A DNA stretch of 64,000 bases, from positions 124,001 to 188,000 of the forward strand of contig JAECUM010001126.1 of the NCBI GenBank assembly GCA_016617855.1, in the 5' to 3' direction. Below are positions 11,123 to 20,837 of this stretch, one piece after another (position 1 is the first letter of the stretch; every line of letters begins with the position of its first letter). The translations under genes and the position numbers were made by a program. The notes beneath the pieces were generated by a model, which was not told the DNA's origin, did not search any database, and was given only the letters and a program-made list of their open reading frames with translations. Source of the stretch: Megalonaias nervosa. Lineage: Eukaryota > Mollusca > Bivalvia > Unionida > Unionidae.

Positions 11123-11697
11123 TTATCGTCTAACACGAAGACCACTTGCTGCTATTAGACTAGCAGTTATATTTTTTCTTTTTCTGCTAGTTTTTTTTAT
11201 ATGCAGCCTGATTTATTATTTTACTAACATTTGCAGGCATAACTTTAGTGCTGGGTAATTTTACTGGCTGAGGTCAAACCACTTGCGGTCTGCGTATTAA
11301 TCGTGCTAGTTTGTTCTTGATTGCTCAGAATGCTTTACTAGCAACATCACCAACAGCAAATTACCTTCATCACGAACAAAGCCAATAATTTCATTCCCAG
11401 CTGCCTTCCAATCGGTATTGCTTTTGGGGCTATCCTTCGGAATAGACCCTGAACAACATCACAGAGTCCATCTCCGTACGTAACTTTATACGTGGATAAT
11501 TGCGAATTTATCACTCTGACCATTACAGGTCCATGTTGAGCATTATGTATGATCATCTTATTTTCTTGTCTCTGATCTAATTGTATACCTTTAGTCACTG
11601 CCGTAATCATCAACAATATCATCAATGAGGGACCGATAAAAATTAATATCCATGATACCGCCTGTGAATTATCTCTGACAAATAGCAGCTGCTTCAT
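11123..11697 (-). pseudogene. basic minor virion protein-like
   Basis: The longest open frame (11347-11697) contains YGDGLCDVVQGLFRRIAPKA, followed by PIGRQLG; a neighbouring frame closes with KRKNITASLIAASG and a basic LRVRR end at 11123-11125. A glycine-rich lead, LFRR and a basic C-terminus match the short minor capsid proteins next to the major capsid gene in Polinton-type elements. Its N-terminal ~50 codons (hydrophobic, ILIFIGPSLMILLMI) may be out-of-frame reading rather than real protein. At least two frameshifts. Position directly upstream of the capsid gene on the same strand supports a structural role. Confidence 0.4.
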
Positions 11698-12640
11698 TAA
11701 CGATTTCTGGGGAATTATTGCCGGTTCGTTTTCCGCAAGTCAGAATTTCTAGTCGTTCAACATTGGCAAGGACGTTATTGGGACATGGAGTATCAAGACC
11801 ACTTCCTCGGGTGACCGAATCGCTCAGACCTCTTCCAATTGTTTCTTTTGCATCTTTCTTACTTGGTGAACGTAATTCCCTCCTTCGTCTAATTTCTTCA
11901 GATTCCAAATCTTCTTCCTCTTTTTGTTTCCTTGCTCGTTCAAGCTCATTAAATTTCGACTTCATTTCTTTTTCATGTCGTTTCCTTGATTGTATAGATT
12001 TTTCTTCTTCTTTTTGTCTCCATTCCTGCCTTGATCGTCTAATACACTCATCTACTGTCTGGTTAAAAATATTAAACTGATTAACATCTTCCCTAGATCT
12101 TGTCTGCGGAGTATTAGTAGCGATGCGATATACATTTCTAATCCAATCGACAGATCTCATCGTTAACATATTCGGGTTTACATAATCGTCTCTATCATGC
12201 GGAAATGTTATATAATTGGATTCGATCCTTGATAGCGGCAATACCATCAGGTGTAAATTTATTTATAATGTTGATTCTAGCTTTTGGCAGAAAGTATAGC
12301 TCATCTTCAGGTTGTGGTTGAGGAGATTGCTCCAGTGGTGGTCTTGTTGCTTGAAGACGCCCAGCAATATCAACAGGCAATGTTTCAAGAGCTTTATGTG
12401 CTGCCTCAGTTGCTGTAACAATTTATTTGTTGGTTCGATAATTGGTTTAAATAACTGATCTGTACCCTCTGTAAATTCTACCTGAGACTCCTGACGCGCT
12501 TGTAGTTGTTGCTTGATAGAATCACGGACTGGAATATATTTCTTAATTGTCTCTAGTCGTTGTCGACATAGTTTAGCAGATACTATTCTGCGAGTTCCAG
12601 ATGCGACCGAAGGTAACTTAACGGTATTTAGTAAGAACGG
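11669..12640 (-). pseudogene. charged coiled-coil protein of the virus-like element
   Basis: Three overlapping minus frames form one reading of about 310 residues: a start region with basic helices (RQRLETIKKYIPVRDSIKQQ, about 12500-12580), a proline-rich linker (PPLEQSPQPQPEDELYFLPK, 12285-12345), then FTPDGIAA and a strongly charged Glu/Lys/Arg coiled coil (about 11900-12030), followed by a Gly/Ser tail. No enzyme motif. Frame changes occur near 12410 and 12240. A protein of this kind next to capsid genes could be a scaffold or minor virion protein; that is inference only. It starts back-to-back with the plus-strand fibre-like gene. Confidence 0.45.
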
Positions 12641-12690
12641 TAAAATTTAAAACTCGGAGGAATCAATTCTAACAATCAGGGGAGAAATTG
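12640..12690. promoter_or_regulatory. divergent intergenic region between the two capsid-side gene groups
   Basis: Minus-strand reading (coiled-coil gene) begins near 12640 and plus-strand reading (fibre-like gene) is open by about 12690, leaving under ~60 bases between them. A shared bidirectional promoter is the simple explanation, but I see no distinct motif beyond A/T-rich sequence. Confidence 0.3.
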
Positions 12691-13434
12691 TTGAACTCAT
12701 CAGAAGAATTGGAGATATTATGTATGGCGATCTCAACATAAGCAGAAATACAATTATCAATGTGAGAGAACCAAAATCAGACGATGATATGGCAACAAAA
12801 GATACGTAGACAGTAACAACAACACGATCAGAACTGAATCAATGATCGTTTACTGTCCGCCGGTGATACAATGACTGGTTCTCTCAATATGGCTAATAAT
12901 AAAATTACTGGTATTAGAGAACCAGAATCAAACGATGACGCCGCAACGAAGAAATACGTGGATAATAGCAACATTGCGATGATGAGATCACAGATGACAA
13001 TCAATGATAGATTGGCCACATTTAGATCTGAATTTTTTACCCACGTAAACGCGTTTACAAATTTTCGTAGAAACACAAATAAAGATATTAATGAATTTTT
13101 TGGAAGTCAAGCAGTCGTCGACATTAAACTCTCCGAAATCAAAAAGATTACCGACAGTGTAATATATACAGCAGCGTCTGGATCAGCAGTATGGAAACCA
13201 GATAATAATTCCATCAAACATCGCGCTGAGGTTACCGGCATATATAGATTCTCATTATACGGCAAAATAACATATTCAATATAGAATTATACTTCCTGGC
13301 GTTATCAAGAAAATTCATCTTCTGGACCTGTGTTAGTAGTACTGGATGAAAACGACGAGGTAACATTTACAGTAGAACCCGATGAAAGGCGGCCCGGATT
13401 GATTTTCTATTGTTGTCTTGAATTAGTCGCTTAA
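12690..13434 (+). pseudogene. fibre-like repeat protein with a C-terminal head
   Basis: Two copies of a phage/virus fibre-type repeat are visible: MYGDLNISRNTIINVREP with SDDDMATK (12720-12810) and MTGSLNMANNKITGIREPES with DDAATKKYVD (12871-12963). In known fibre proteins such M-x-G-x-LNM-N-x-I-x-x-I repeats form beta-structured shafts with coiled turns. After a helical linker, a head-like part follows (YTAASGSAVW, GIYRFSLYGK, then VLVVLDENDEVTFTVEP and GLIFYCCLEL), beta-rich as in C1q/TNF-like or viral knob domains. TAA at 13432-13434. Breaks: TAG near 12810 and a frameshift near 13284. Likely a receptor-binding or surface appendage; inferred. Confidence 0.6.
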
Positions 13435-13544
13435 CTACGTCCTACTTAAATTATATAATGAACAAATGGACTGACTTTGTTGCAGTGCAACATTACAGAT
13501 ACTAACAAGTGTGTTTGTTGCAGACCCAACTGAAAAATATCTTT

Positions 13545-13958
13545 GATGAGTACACAATAAAACTAAGCATAATACCGCAGACGTATCATTGTTACCTACA
13601 TAATTGCATACTCTGCATCTGCCGTAGTCGCTGAAACAGCAACTATAATCGGATCATTATCAGCGGCATACATAATAGCACCAGTAATAGGCACTGGTGT
13701 TGCAGTTATAACCCGTGTTGCTGATATTCTTAATATCATCGCAAAAAAATATCTACGTGTGCGGCTGTTAAATTACACGAATATACAACGTTGCTATCAG
13801 CGGCAACACATGCACACGCCAAATTAGCATTACTGATATCATCAGGGCTCAATGTTGGAATAATATCAGATCAGGAATTCGCAGAAATGATTAAGGTTTA
13901 CCATGAGTTAACTGGAAACCAAACCCCGTTGACAGAGTCAAGGAACAAAGATCCCTAA
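13545..13958 (+). pseudogene. small protein with hydrophobic N-half and EF-like acidic C-end
   Basis: The first frame gives an Ala/Ile-rich hydrophobic stretch (AETATIIGSLSAAYIIAPVI, about 13630-13690) and TRVADILNIIAKK. A one-base shift at a run of A (about 13742) opens the second frame with KLHEYTTLLSAATHAHAKLA, ISSGLN and ISDQEFAEMIKVYHELTG, ending at TAA 13956-13958. About 135 residues. The pattern of a membrane-like segment plus a helical ISD-x-EF ending is seen in small proteins beside fibre genes in related elements (recalled, not searched). It ends 26 bases before the next gene on the same strand. Confidence 0.45.
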
Positions 13959-13984
13959 TTTAAAACAGGAAGTAAATAATAATA

Positions 13985-15346
13985 ATGTCACTAATGACTA
14001 CGTCGTCAGAATTGCTAAAAGAAATCGTTGCTAATACAACTAATCCTGAATTCGATGTTAGCTTTCCAACGGCAATTTCAGCAAAGGAAAAAGCGTTAGC
14101 GCAATGGCGAGTACATTACAGCTGGCCAAATAGTAGATCAAAGTCATTCGGTGGGTTGCATGCAACTAACTCATTAGTGTTTTCGTATAAAAATAAATCT
14201 GATGGAACTCCAGGCTGGAAAGTTGTTGTTATTCCTATGGGCAGTTATCCGATCGAACAGATCAATAGTGAATTCCAGCGCAGAAATAAATTTATCACAG
14301 GAAAAGAATCCAAAATCGCTATTACGGTTCATGAGCCAACATTATCAGCCGCTATTGCAATATCAACGCCTGTCTACGCCGTAGATATATATCAGTCATC
14401 GCTCCGAACTGTGGTATTATGGCCAGAGGTAGCACCTGTTCAAATAGGTCCTCCAGAACCTCAACGTGGTGACTATTCATCAGATAAAAAATTATCTTTG
14501 TCACTTCCAGAATATCGAAAAATAGCACCGTGGAAAGAGATGGTGTTAAGGAGCTTTGCATCAGGATTTTGGGAAATTGTTTATATTGATCTTGATGGAA
14601 AAAGAAAATTCCTAGACAAAGAAGATTATTATATGATATTGACCACGAAACCCTTAATGCATTTTTCGATGTAAGGTTTATTAATTCATTCGCGGATGTG
14701 ATTAAAAGTGAGCATCAAAATGCATCAACGACACTACGGCGGTTATTGCAAAATTACGTATAAGAGTATCCCAACGATAATCTAAAAAATCAGATTATTG
14801 AAATAATACAACATCTAAATCAGGTTGCATCAGACCTCGATTATGCTAATCAGGTTATTATTGCAACAGCGGTAACAAATAACCACTCAACAATTATTTG
14901 CTACCCATTATAAAATAGCCGAGGAAGATATACCAAACTTTATTTTACCCGGATTTAACGACGAAGAACTAAAGAAAACCGTCAATGATATCATCGATGA
15001 ATACTATCCCCAGATTATTCCCGCGTGGAGAAAAATATCCCCTCCACAGAGTATTCTCAAATATTACAATGATCCAGACGGCGGTGGTCGTCATGTATCA
15101 CCAGGTGTTGCATCAGCGATAGCAGTCAATCTTGTATGTAATGAAATCTATGGCAGTTATCAAATAGATCTAGAAAGATCCATGCCGGCACTGCAAGAAT
15201 ATATCTTATGTTCATTTACCCCTGAAGTCCCTCCTAGGTTTTTAATTGTGTCAGTACTCGTTAATCCGGTTTACCTACGATGTCATTATCCGCTGCTGTC
15301 ACGGATACATTTTAGACTTATTGACCAGACCGGATTTAAGGAATGA
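13985..15346 (+). pseudogene. large virus-like structural protein, function unknown
   Basis: From ATG 13985 the frame is open for 229 codons. It includes LLKEIVANTTNPEFDV, WRVHYSWPNSRSKSFGGLHA, VVVIPMGSYPIEQINSEFQR and YQSSLRTVVLWPEVA: a beta-rich N-half with a G-S-Y-x-I-x-x-IN motif. The reading then continues in other frames: FFDVRFINSFADVIKSEH with LLQNYV (14660-14760), NQIIEIIQHLNQVASDLDY (14790-14850) and, from 14876, EEDIPNFILPGFNDEELK, DPDGGGRHVSPGVA, CHYPLLSRIHFRLIDQTG to TGA at 15344. About 450 residues in total. Breaks near 14640, 14763 (TAA) and 14876. It lies in line with the fibre-like gene and is probably structural; no enzyme motif. Confidence 0.5.
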
Positions 15347-15384
15347 ATTTTTGACAATAAGTTTGTATCTGAGATCCTTACCTG

Positions 15385-15705
15385 ACTGATTTTTTTTAAA
15401 TCTGCTAAAAAATAATCAGAATAAAAATGAAATATTTCTGAATCTGAATAAAAATAAAAATAAAAATATTTCTGAATCAGAATAAATATAACTATCAGAA
15501 TAAATATAAATCTTATAATCTGATTCTGGATAAAAATACTATCAGAATAAAAATAAAAATATTTCTGAACCAGATTATAATATCAGAATATAAATAAATA
15601 TAATAATTTGATCTGAATAAACATAACTATCAAAATCAAATCAAAATATTTCTGAATCGGAATAAAAATAAAAATAAACAAATAAAATATTTCTGAAATC
15701 TGTAA
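15385..15705. repeat. A/T-rich tandem-like repeats of CTGAATCAGAATAAA type
   Basis: A very A-rich stretch on the plus strand built of degenerate units such as TTTCTGAATC-GAATAAAAATAAA, repeated roughly six to eight times with variable spacing, ending in a poly-A run near 15705. It separates the capsid-side genes from the replication-side genes. It could be a simple-sequence expansion, a terminator region or an origin-like sequence; nothing decides between them. Confidence 0.65.
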
Positions 15706-15924
15706 AAAAAAAAAAGGAGTACCTGACGAACAAGTTGAATGACGTCGAATATGTCTCTTCCTCGGAAATTGTTATATTTTTTTTTCTCATTGCAATTGTT
15801 TTATTGCTAAGCGCGATAAGGATACAATAAAATAACCCCCTAAGTGAACACCGGGCGAGTTCAGGTTCGGGGGGTGCCAGGGGAGATACACCTGGAATAA
15901 GTTTTTTTACAATTTCCCGTTTAT

Positions 15925-16505
15925 CTCGTCTTTTTCAAATGCCCGCAGAAGCCCTCCAATTATAACAGCATCAGTCTCCGAATGCAAGACAATGTGTCTA
16001 TCGCATTTTTCGAGACTCGAACATGTGAAGTAGTCGATCTAACGTTGTCCATACGCCTTAACCCCACGACTATACCGAACACTTATAGATACACAGGTGA
16101 ATTTAGACATATGACTATTTGCTACCACAGTCACTGGTGACAGCGCTTTCACGGACAGTGGTTTAACAATCCCACATAAATGTATTCAGCTGTCACACAT
16201 GTGAACTTACAATCATTTTTGTTTCGTATTCGCGTGATAACTCTGATCTAACTTTCTCAATTGAGTTTGCGAGTGAAATGAATTTTCGAATATCCTCATC
16301 ATCGACATAAGTAAAGATTGTTTCTCGTTTGTTGAAGCAATTTAATGAACCTGTATTAGGCTGCTAGTGTGTTTCTCCCATTATATCTCCGTTCCTGTAG
16401 CGCTTCAAAATCATTGTGATTTTTTTCAGGATCAGATAATTCTATATCCTCATCATTTCATTTTTTAATCTCAGTAATAATTGAGTTTATATTTTCTGAA
16501 TTCAT
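15925..16505 (-). pseudogene. unidentified acidic protein of the virus-like element
   Basis: From an ATG at 16505 the minus strand reads MNSENINSIITEIKK, then DEDIELSDPEKNHNDFEALQ, followed in other frames by KRETIFTYVDDEDIRKFISL and ANSIEKVRSELSREYETK (about 16200-16330) and HIVLHSETDAVIIGGLLRAF (about 15930-15990). The N-terminus is acidic, the middle helical. I do not recognise a family. Several stops. Because the strand and codon feel match the neighbouring HNH and zinc genes, I regard it as a real decayed gene; the part below 16190 is uncertain. Confidence 0.35.
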
Positions 16506-16567
16506 TATATAAGAAACATCTCTTTAAATAAACTGTTCCACGTAGTTGCCCACGAATACCTGCAAAT

Positions 16568-17088
16568 CTAAAAATAACTTACCTGCATTTGTGAACCACA
16601 ACATGACAAAAATAAATGCTGATTATATTTCTTTGAAAATCCCGATTTGGTTATATTATTTGCGGCATATTCTACTGAATTAGGGTGATTATCAAAATAT
16701 TTGCCAGCAGCACATAGGGATGGGAATTCTTTTTTTTAGTTCGTCTCCACGTTCACAGATTTAACCGCCCTCCTTGCAATTTTTTGTGCTTACCAGTGCT
16801 ACCAAATTTGCAACTCTGACTTTGTGTAATAGGTCGTAAATTATTTCAATAAATATTTTTCGGATTTGAATCAATATGATCGATCACAAAACCATCTTCG
16901 ATTAGTCCGTGAAACACTCGTACACAAATTTATGCTAATTATATCTTTTTTCCAACATTAAATCTGAGATAACCAGTATTAGTAACAACATCGACTGGCC
17001 TTTTTAGTCTACAGTTCCTGATTACACTATCACGAGATGTTTCATAATTTTTGATGATGGGATGCTTCACAAATTCATTTTTCTCCAT
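16568..17088 (-). pseudogene. HNH endonuclease with homing-type helical segment
   Basis: ATG at 17088; the first frame reads MEKNEFVKHPIIKNYETSRD and on through RPVDVVTNTGYLRF. The nuclease core is clear: FHGLIEDGFVIDHIDSNPKN followed by NNLRPITQSQSC (about 16800-16890), which is the HNH_3-type ββα-metal fold seen in phage and homing endonucleases. After a frame change, CAAGKYFDNHPNSVEYAANN with ITKSGFSKKYNQHLF (16610-16720) looks like the NUMOD-type helix-turn-helix that often follows. TAG at 16568. About 173 residues. It would cut DNA site-specifically. Several frame breaks. It is opposite in strand to the polymerase gene. Confidence 0.65.
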
Positions 17089-17222
17089 TTATATAATAAT
17101 ATTATCTGTCTAAATAATTATTTTAATGTTAGCGTGAAAATCTGACGAAATAATCTTCAGCGTGTTTTTATGGGAGATTCATCACCGATGCCATTGGCAT
17201 TATTTTTTTATTCTTATATCGT

Positions 17223-17400
17223 TCAGCTCTCTGTATTTTTACCACCGCATTTTAAACACAGCTGCGTTTCTAATCTAACCCCAACACCACATAATAAACA
17301 CGGTTTTGGTCCAAGACTTCCGCGACGCACGCTTTGCATGTGATGTCTACAGAATTCATTTACGCAAGACCGATTACAAGGAAATCAAAAACCAATCATC
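17223..17400 (-). pseudogene. small Cys-rich zinc-binding protein
   Basis: Minus frame: CNRSCVNEFCRHHMQSVRRG, GPKPCLLCGVGVRL, then QLCLKCGGKN, ending at TGA 17223-17225. The C-x3-C-x4-C-x2-H and two C-x2-C knuckles suggest one or two zinc ribbons. The start is not defined (the frame is open to about 17400, with an internal Met at 17339). It lies directly upstream of the HNH gene on the same strand and 84 bases from the divergent polymerase start. Role unknown; small zinc proteins of this kind may regulate transcription or assist a nuclease. Confidence 0.4.
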
Positions 17401-17483
17401 AACCACTTACGTTTATTATTTGCTTGAATCATTATATATATTAATAATCTTCCATTTAAATATATATTTGCCTTAATTATAAT

Positions 17484-19415
17484 ATGGAGGAATTTACGAG
17501 ATTATCTGCAATTAAGCCCTCTAAAGCCAGATTCGATCTTGACAGAATAACCCCTGAATTGCCGAGGCCAGCTTTGGATAATTTGAGAATAAAACTTTAA
17601 TCAATCGTATCCCCGATGCCAAGTGAGAATCTCGCTAAGATGGTGCAGCTCATGTGTGGTCAACATTCAGAATTATGCAAGACGTCGATGCTACAATGAA
17701 TGACAAGCGAGTAGCGATGATTATTAAGTATCTTGACGTTCATCGAACTCACGAAACAAAAATATATATTTAGAATAAAATTTATCGTGGCGACAGACGA
17801 CATCTGGATTACCAGTGACAAACGTGACCCTGTTCGGCTACACCACACCGGAAAAATTGTCACGGTAAATAAAAATTCCAAACCAGGAACACTGACTGGA
17901 ATTGATACATCATATTATGAGCGAGCATATCCTGTGACGGCAGTTGTTTATGCGATATATCCACTGAATGATAAACCTAACGCCGATGACCTCCTGCCGA
18001 TGAAAATTTCTCGTTGAATTGTGTTGCTGAGTGAGTTACAGAACACTTCACAAACGCTAATCGAGGAAATGGTTTAACTGATCTAAGACGTACAAAATTA
18101 AGTGAGTGTGCAGAAACAGTTAAAGATACCGGAGCGTCTATCAAAGAGGTTGCTAAACTGAAAAAATTAAGATTTCCTATAAGGATGAAGACACTAACCG
18201 GAGAGATTTTGTACGAATCAAAATATAAAAAATGGAACGTCGATAGAGATTATTGATAATAACGCACACGCGTGGACTTTGGATATAACAACATTTCCAC
18301 GAAATCGAGCTGTCAAATTCTATGACGGTGATATGTTCGATTTTATCAGAAATATCAGTAAGAGTGACCCTGTATCCGTGTGGCTGTTTCAAAGTTCAGA
18401 ATCTGTAAACTATGATGTTTTGTACGGCCTAATGGAGATATTTATCGTACAGAATCTCTCCACGACGAAATTAAAAATCTTGCGTTGAAATACACAAACG
18501 ATACTGATGTTATCGAACGATTACTCTGTAATTGCTTCACCGTTCCGTCAGTTGCTACCCACGCTGCTCAGAAGGAAAATTCATCGAAACCAATTTCATG
18601 GAATACGGACACATCGGATTATGGAATACTAAATACGATTATAAGAATGCTATCTAGGTTGATATGGTTGCATGTTATCATGGAAGTTTTTTTGGAGCTG
18701 GTGAGTGTTCTGAGTATTTCAAGCGATTTGGACATCCAACACACGAGATGACCAGAGTTGCGCTAAATGGACCCATACCAGATTTTGACTTAACTGGATT
18801 TGCATGCATTGAGACGTTCGAGTTTGCATAGAGAAACCTTCATCCGGTTGTCGCCATTTGGTTTGGAAAACATTTTAGCGAACGCGGTTGGGCTCCAGTA
18901 GTGTTATTACGATATATGCTTGATGTAAAAATATAGATATCCTTGGTTGTAAGTGAAGGAATTATATCATATCGTCCGCTGAAACAAATTTGGTTACCAC
19001 AACAGAAAAACATTCCCTTGATGAAAATCAGGACAATACCGATCTCGAAAATAAACTTGCAAAAGATCTTGGCAGAAAAATAATTGGTAAATTTACGCAA
19101 GGAGGATCATATGAGCATAAACGACATTGTACAAGATCAATTATAGACGATGCTGAACTTGATTTCATAACTGCTGATACAACGGAAAGAAAAACAATTA
19201 TAAGTCGAAGTAATGATAACTTATCGGATGGAATTAAATTAGGTACAATTGTAAGCTACACTGATGGTGACTCACCACAGTTTACTCATTTAACATCTTC
19301 AATGCTTGCGTACGTTTCGATAAATTTATTATCCAGGATAAATAGTTTTCCTTATAGCTCAGTTAGAGTTGCCACAGATTCATTTTATATCAACAAAAAA
19401 ACGCAGGATTGCTAA
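17484..19415 (+). pseudogene. family B DNA polymerase-like gene
   Basis: ATG at 17484 opens MEEFTRLSAIKPSKARFDLD, which breaks after 38 codons (TAA 17598). Later blocks: GKIVTVNKNSKPG (17850-17900), EIIDNNAHAWTLDI and AVKFYDGDMFDFIRN (18250-18360). The palm is recognisable: motif A VDMVACYHGSFFGAGE (18658-18705), HPVVAIWFGKHFSERGW (18841-18891), a motif-B-like SSMLAYVSINLLSRI and motif C VRVATDSFYI (19362-19391). The spacing fits protein-primed viral polymerases (DNA_pol_B_2 type). In motif C the usual D-T-D reads A-T-D; the second, metal-binding aspartate is kept. The early region would correspond to N-terminal or exonuclease parts but is too decayed to call. Breaks also at about 18017, 18250, 18485, 18829 (TAG) and 18936. 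Confidence 0.6.
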
Positions 19416-19463
19416 AACACTTACATTTCGGCGCTGATGCATCATCGGGCGAAAGGAGACTAA

Positions 19464-20625
19464 AGCGAGAAAAAAATACTGAGTTATTCTGAATCTGCCG
19501 ACTTTGAATCTAAGAAAACATATTATAAAAATAAACAGATGTCAAAGCCTTCATCGGCTCCATCGGTGTATGATCCTGTGACCAGACATAAAACAGTTTA
19601 TCTCAATGGACCCGGAGGTTCTGGTAAAACAACACGTGCGATTAAATTAGTTCGGAATTTTGACATGGTTTTACTAATTCCGACTAACCGGCTTCCCAGA
19701 GAAATGAACGAACGAAAAGTTAAAACTCATACTTATCACAGCTTCTTCCGATGGAAGGGAGTTGCATGGATTCCTTAGCGAATGGGTGAGAAATATATCT
19801 CTAAGATTATTATCTGGGATGAGATATGTTCAGTCTCTGTGGAGGTATTAAAAATGTTTCTTGATTGGTAGTTGACAACAAATACTGCTCTTATCATGTG
19901 TGGCGATCATGGTCAACCACCATCCTTTGTTGGATCATCTCCGCATGAATGGCTAGAAACGTTTGTGGATCATTACGAGGAAATAAATGATGATCATAGA
20001 GCTATTGATGAACCGCTGAAAGAGTTTAAAAAGTTAATCAGACTACAGCCAGATAAAATTCAATGTGAGACAGTGCGTGAAGTAATTCCAGAGACTACGA
20101 TGAATGATTTTAGGAATTTATGGAGGACTGCTGCTTTGATAGTTGCAGGTAGGAAGATAATTCTTGATACACTTCAACAGCAATTATTTCTGTTACATAA
20201 AGAAACGTTTTCAGATCTACCTGTGCCATTGCGTTATCGCCTAGCAGACAAACGCAAACAAAATATTGAAGTTGAGTTTCCAAGAATTAATGAGAAACAA
20301 AAACTCGTTCTTAATGATATTGTTGTTGTTCCTGTGAGTGCTGGTGAGAGCGCGTTAACGATGGACAAATCTCCATGGACTCTGGCATATGCATAACGAT
20401 TCATTCGTCACAAGGATTAGCTATTTCTGATACAAATATCTGGATTGTCGATGATCGGATCGAATGGTCAAATTCAGGTTATCTAGCGGTGTCGAGAGTT
20501 AGAACAATGTCTCAGCTACGAAGGGTTATCATGGATTACGCAATGACTGAGGAAACCATTGCTAGCAATTGCAAAAAAAATTTGCTGGTTATCAACGATC
20601 TGACAAAAAAAGTAAGCGTCACTTT
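19464..20625 (+). pseudogene. superfamily 1 helicase (RecD/Pif1-like), probably fused to the polymerase
   Basis: Walker A GPGGSGKTT (19608-19634), TYHSFFRW (motif Ia region), Walker B KIIIWDEIC (19803-19829), motif III CGDHGQPP (19902-19925), and, in the next frame, TIHSSQGLAISD and YLAVSRV (20398-20500), the C-terminal UvrD_C_2-type motifs. This is an ATP-driven SF1B helicase core. TAG stops at 19777 and 19869 and a frameshift near 20380 kill it. The frame is open upstream of its first Met (19539) to 19464 without a good start, and the polymerase reading ends at 19415, so the two probably formed one polypeptide. It would unwind element DNA during replication. Confidence 0.75.
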
Positions 20626-20639
20626 TATCTTGATATCCA

Positions 20640-20837
20640 ATCTATCATGACTCTGAAACAACAACAAACTACCACTGTGCTTGCTGAAACACAGTAATGT
20701 TGTGGCAGTATTCTTCTAATGACCCAGGACAATTTACTGTTGATAGAGTTAATAGTAGTCTCGGTCATACACGCGAAAATGTGATGTTGACATGTCTTGA
20801 GTGTAATCGACGTAGGGGTGCTGGTGTAATGCTTTAA
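20640..20837 (+). pseudogene. HNH endonuclease (endonuclease VII / phage HNH type)
   Basis: The plus strand reads NYHCAC, then WQYSSNDPGQFTVDRVNSSL, GHTRENVMLTCLECNRRRGA: two Cys knuckles (C-A-C and C-L-E-C) framing an FTVDR-x-N-x-x-x-GH-x-x-x-N core, the zinc-stabilised HNH/recombination endonuclease VII pattern. An in-frame TGA interrupts it after CAC. It follows the helicase within ~20 bases, in a different frame, and may be the C-terminal domain of the same long protein or a separate gene. It ends where the minus-strand integrase ends, so the two are convergent. Likely DNA branch or nicking nuclease; inferred. Confidence 0.65.
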
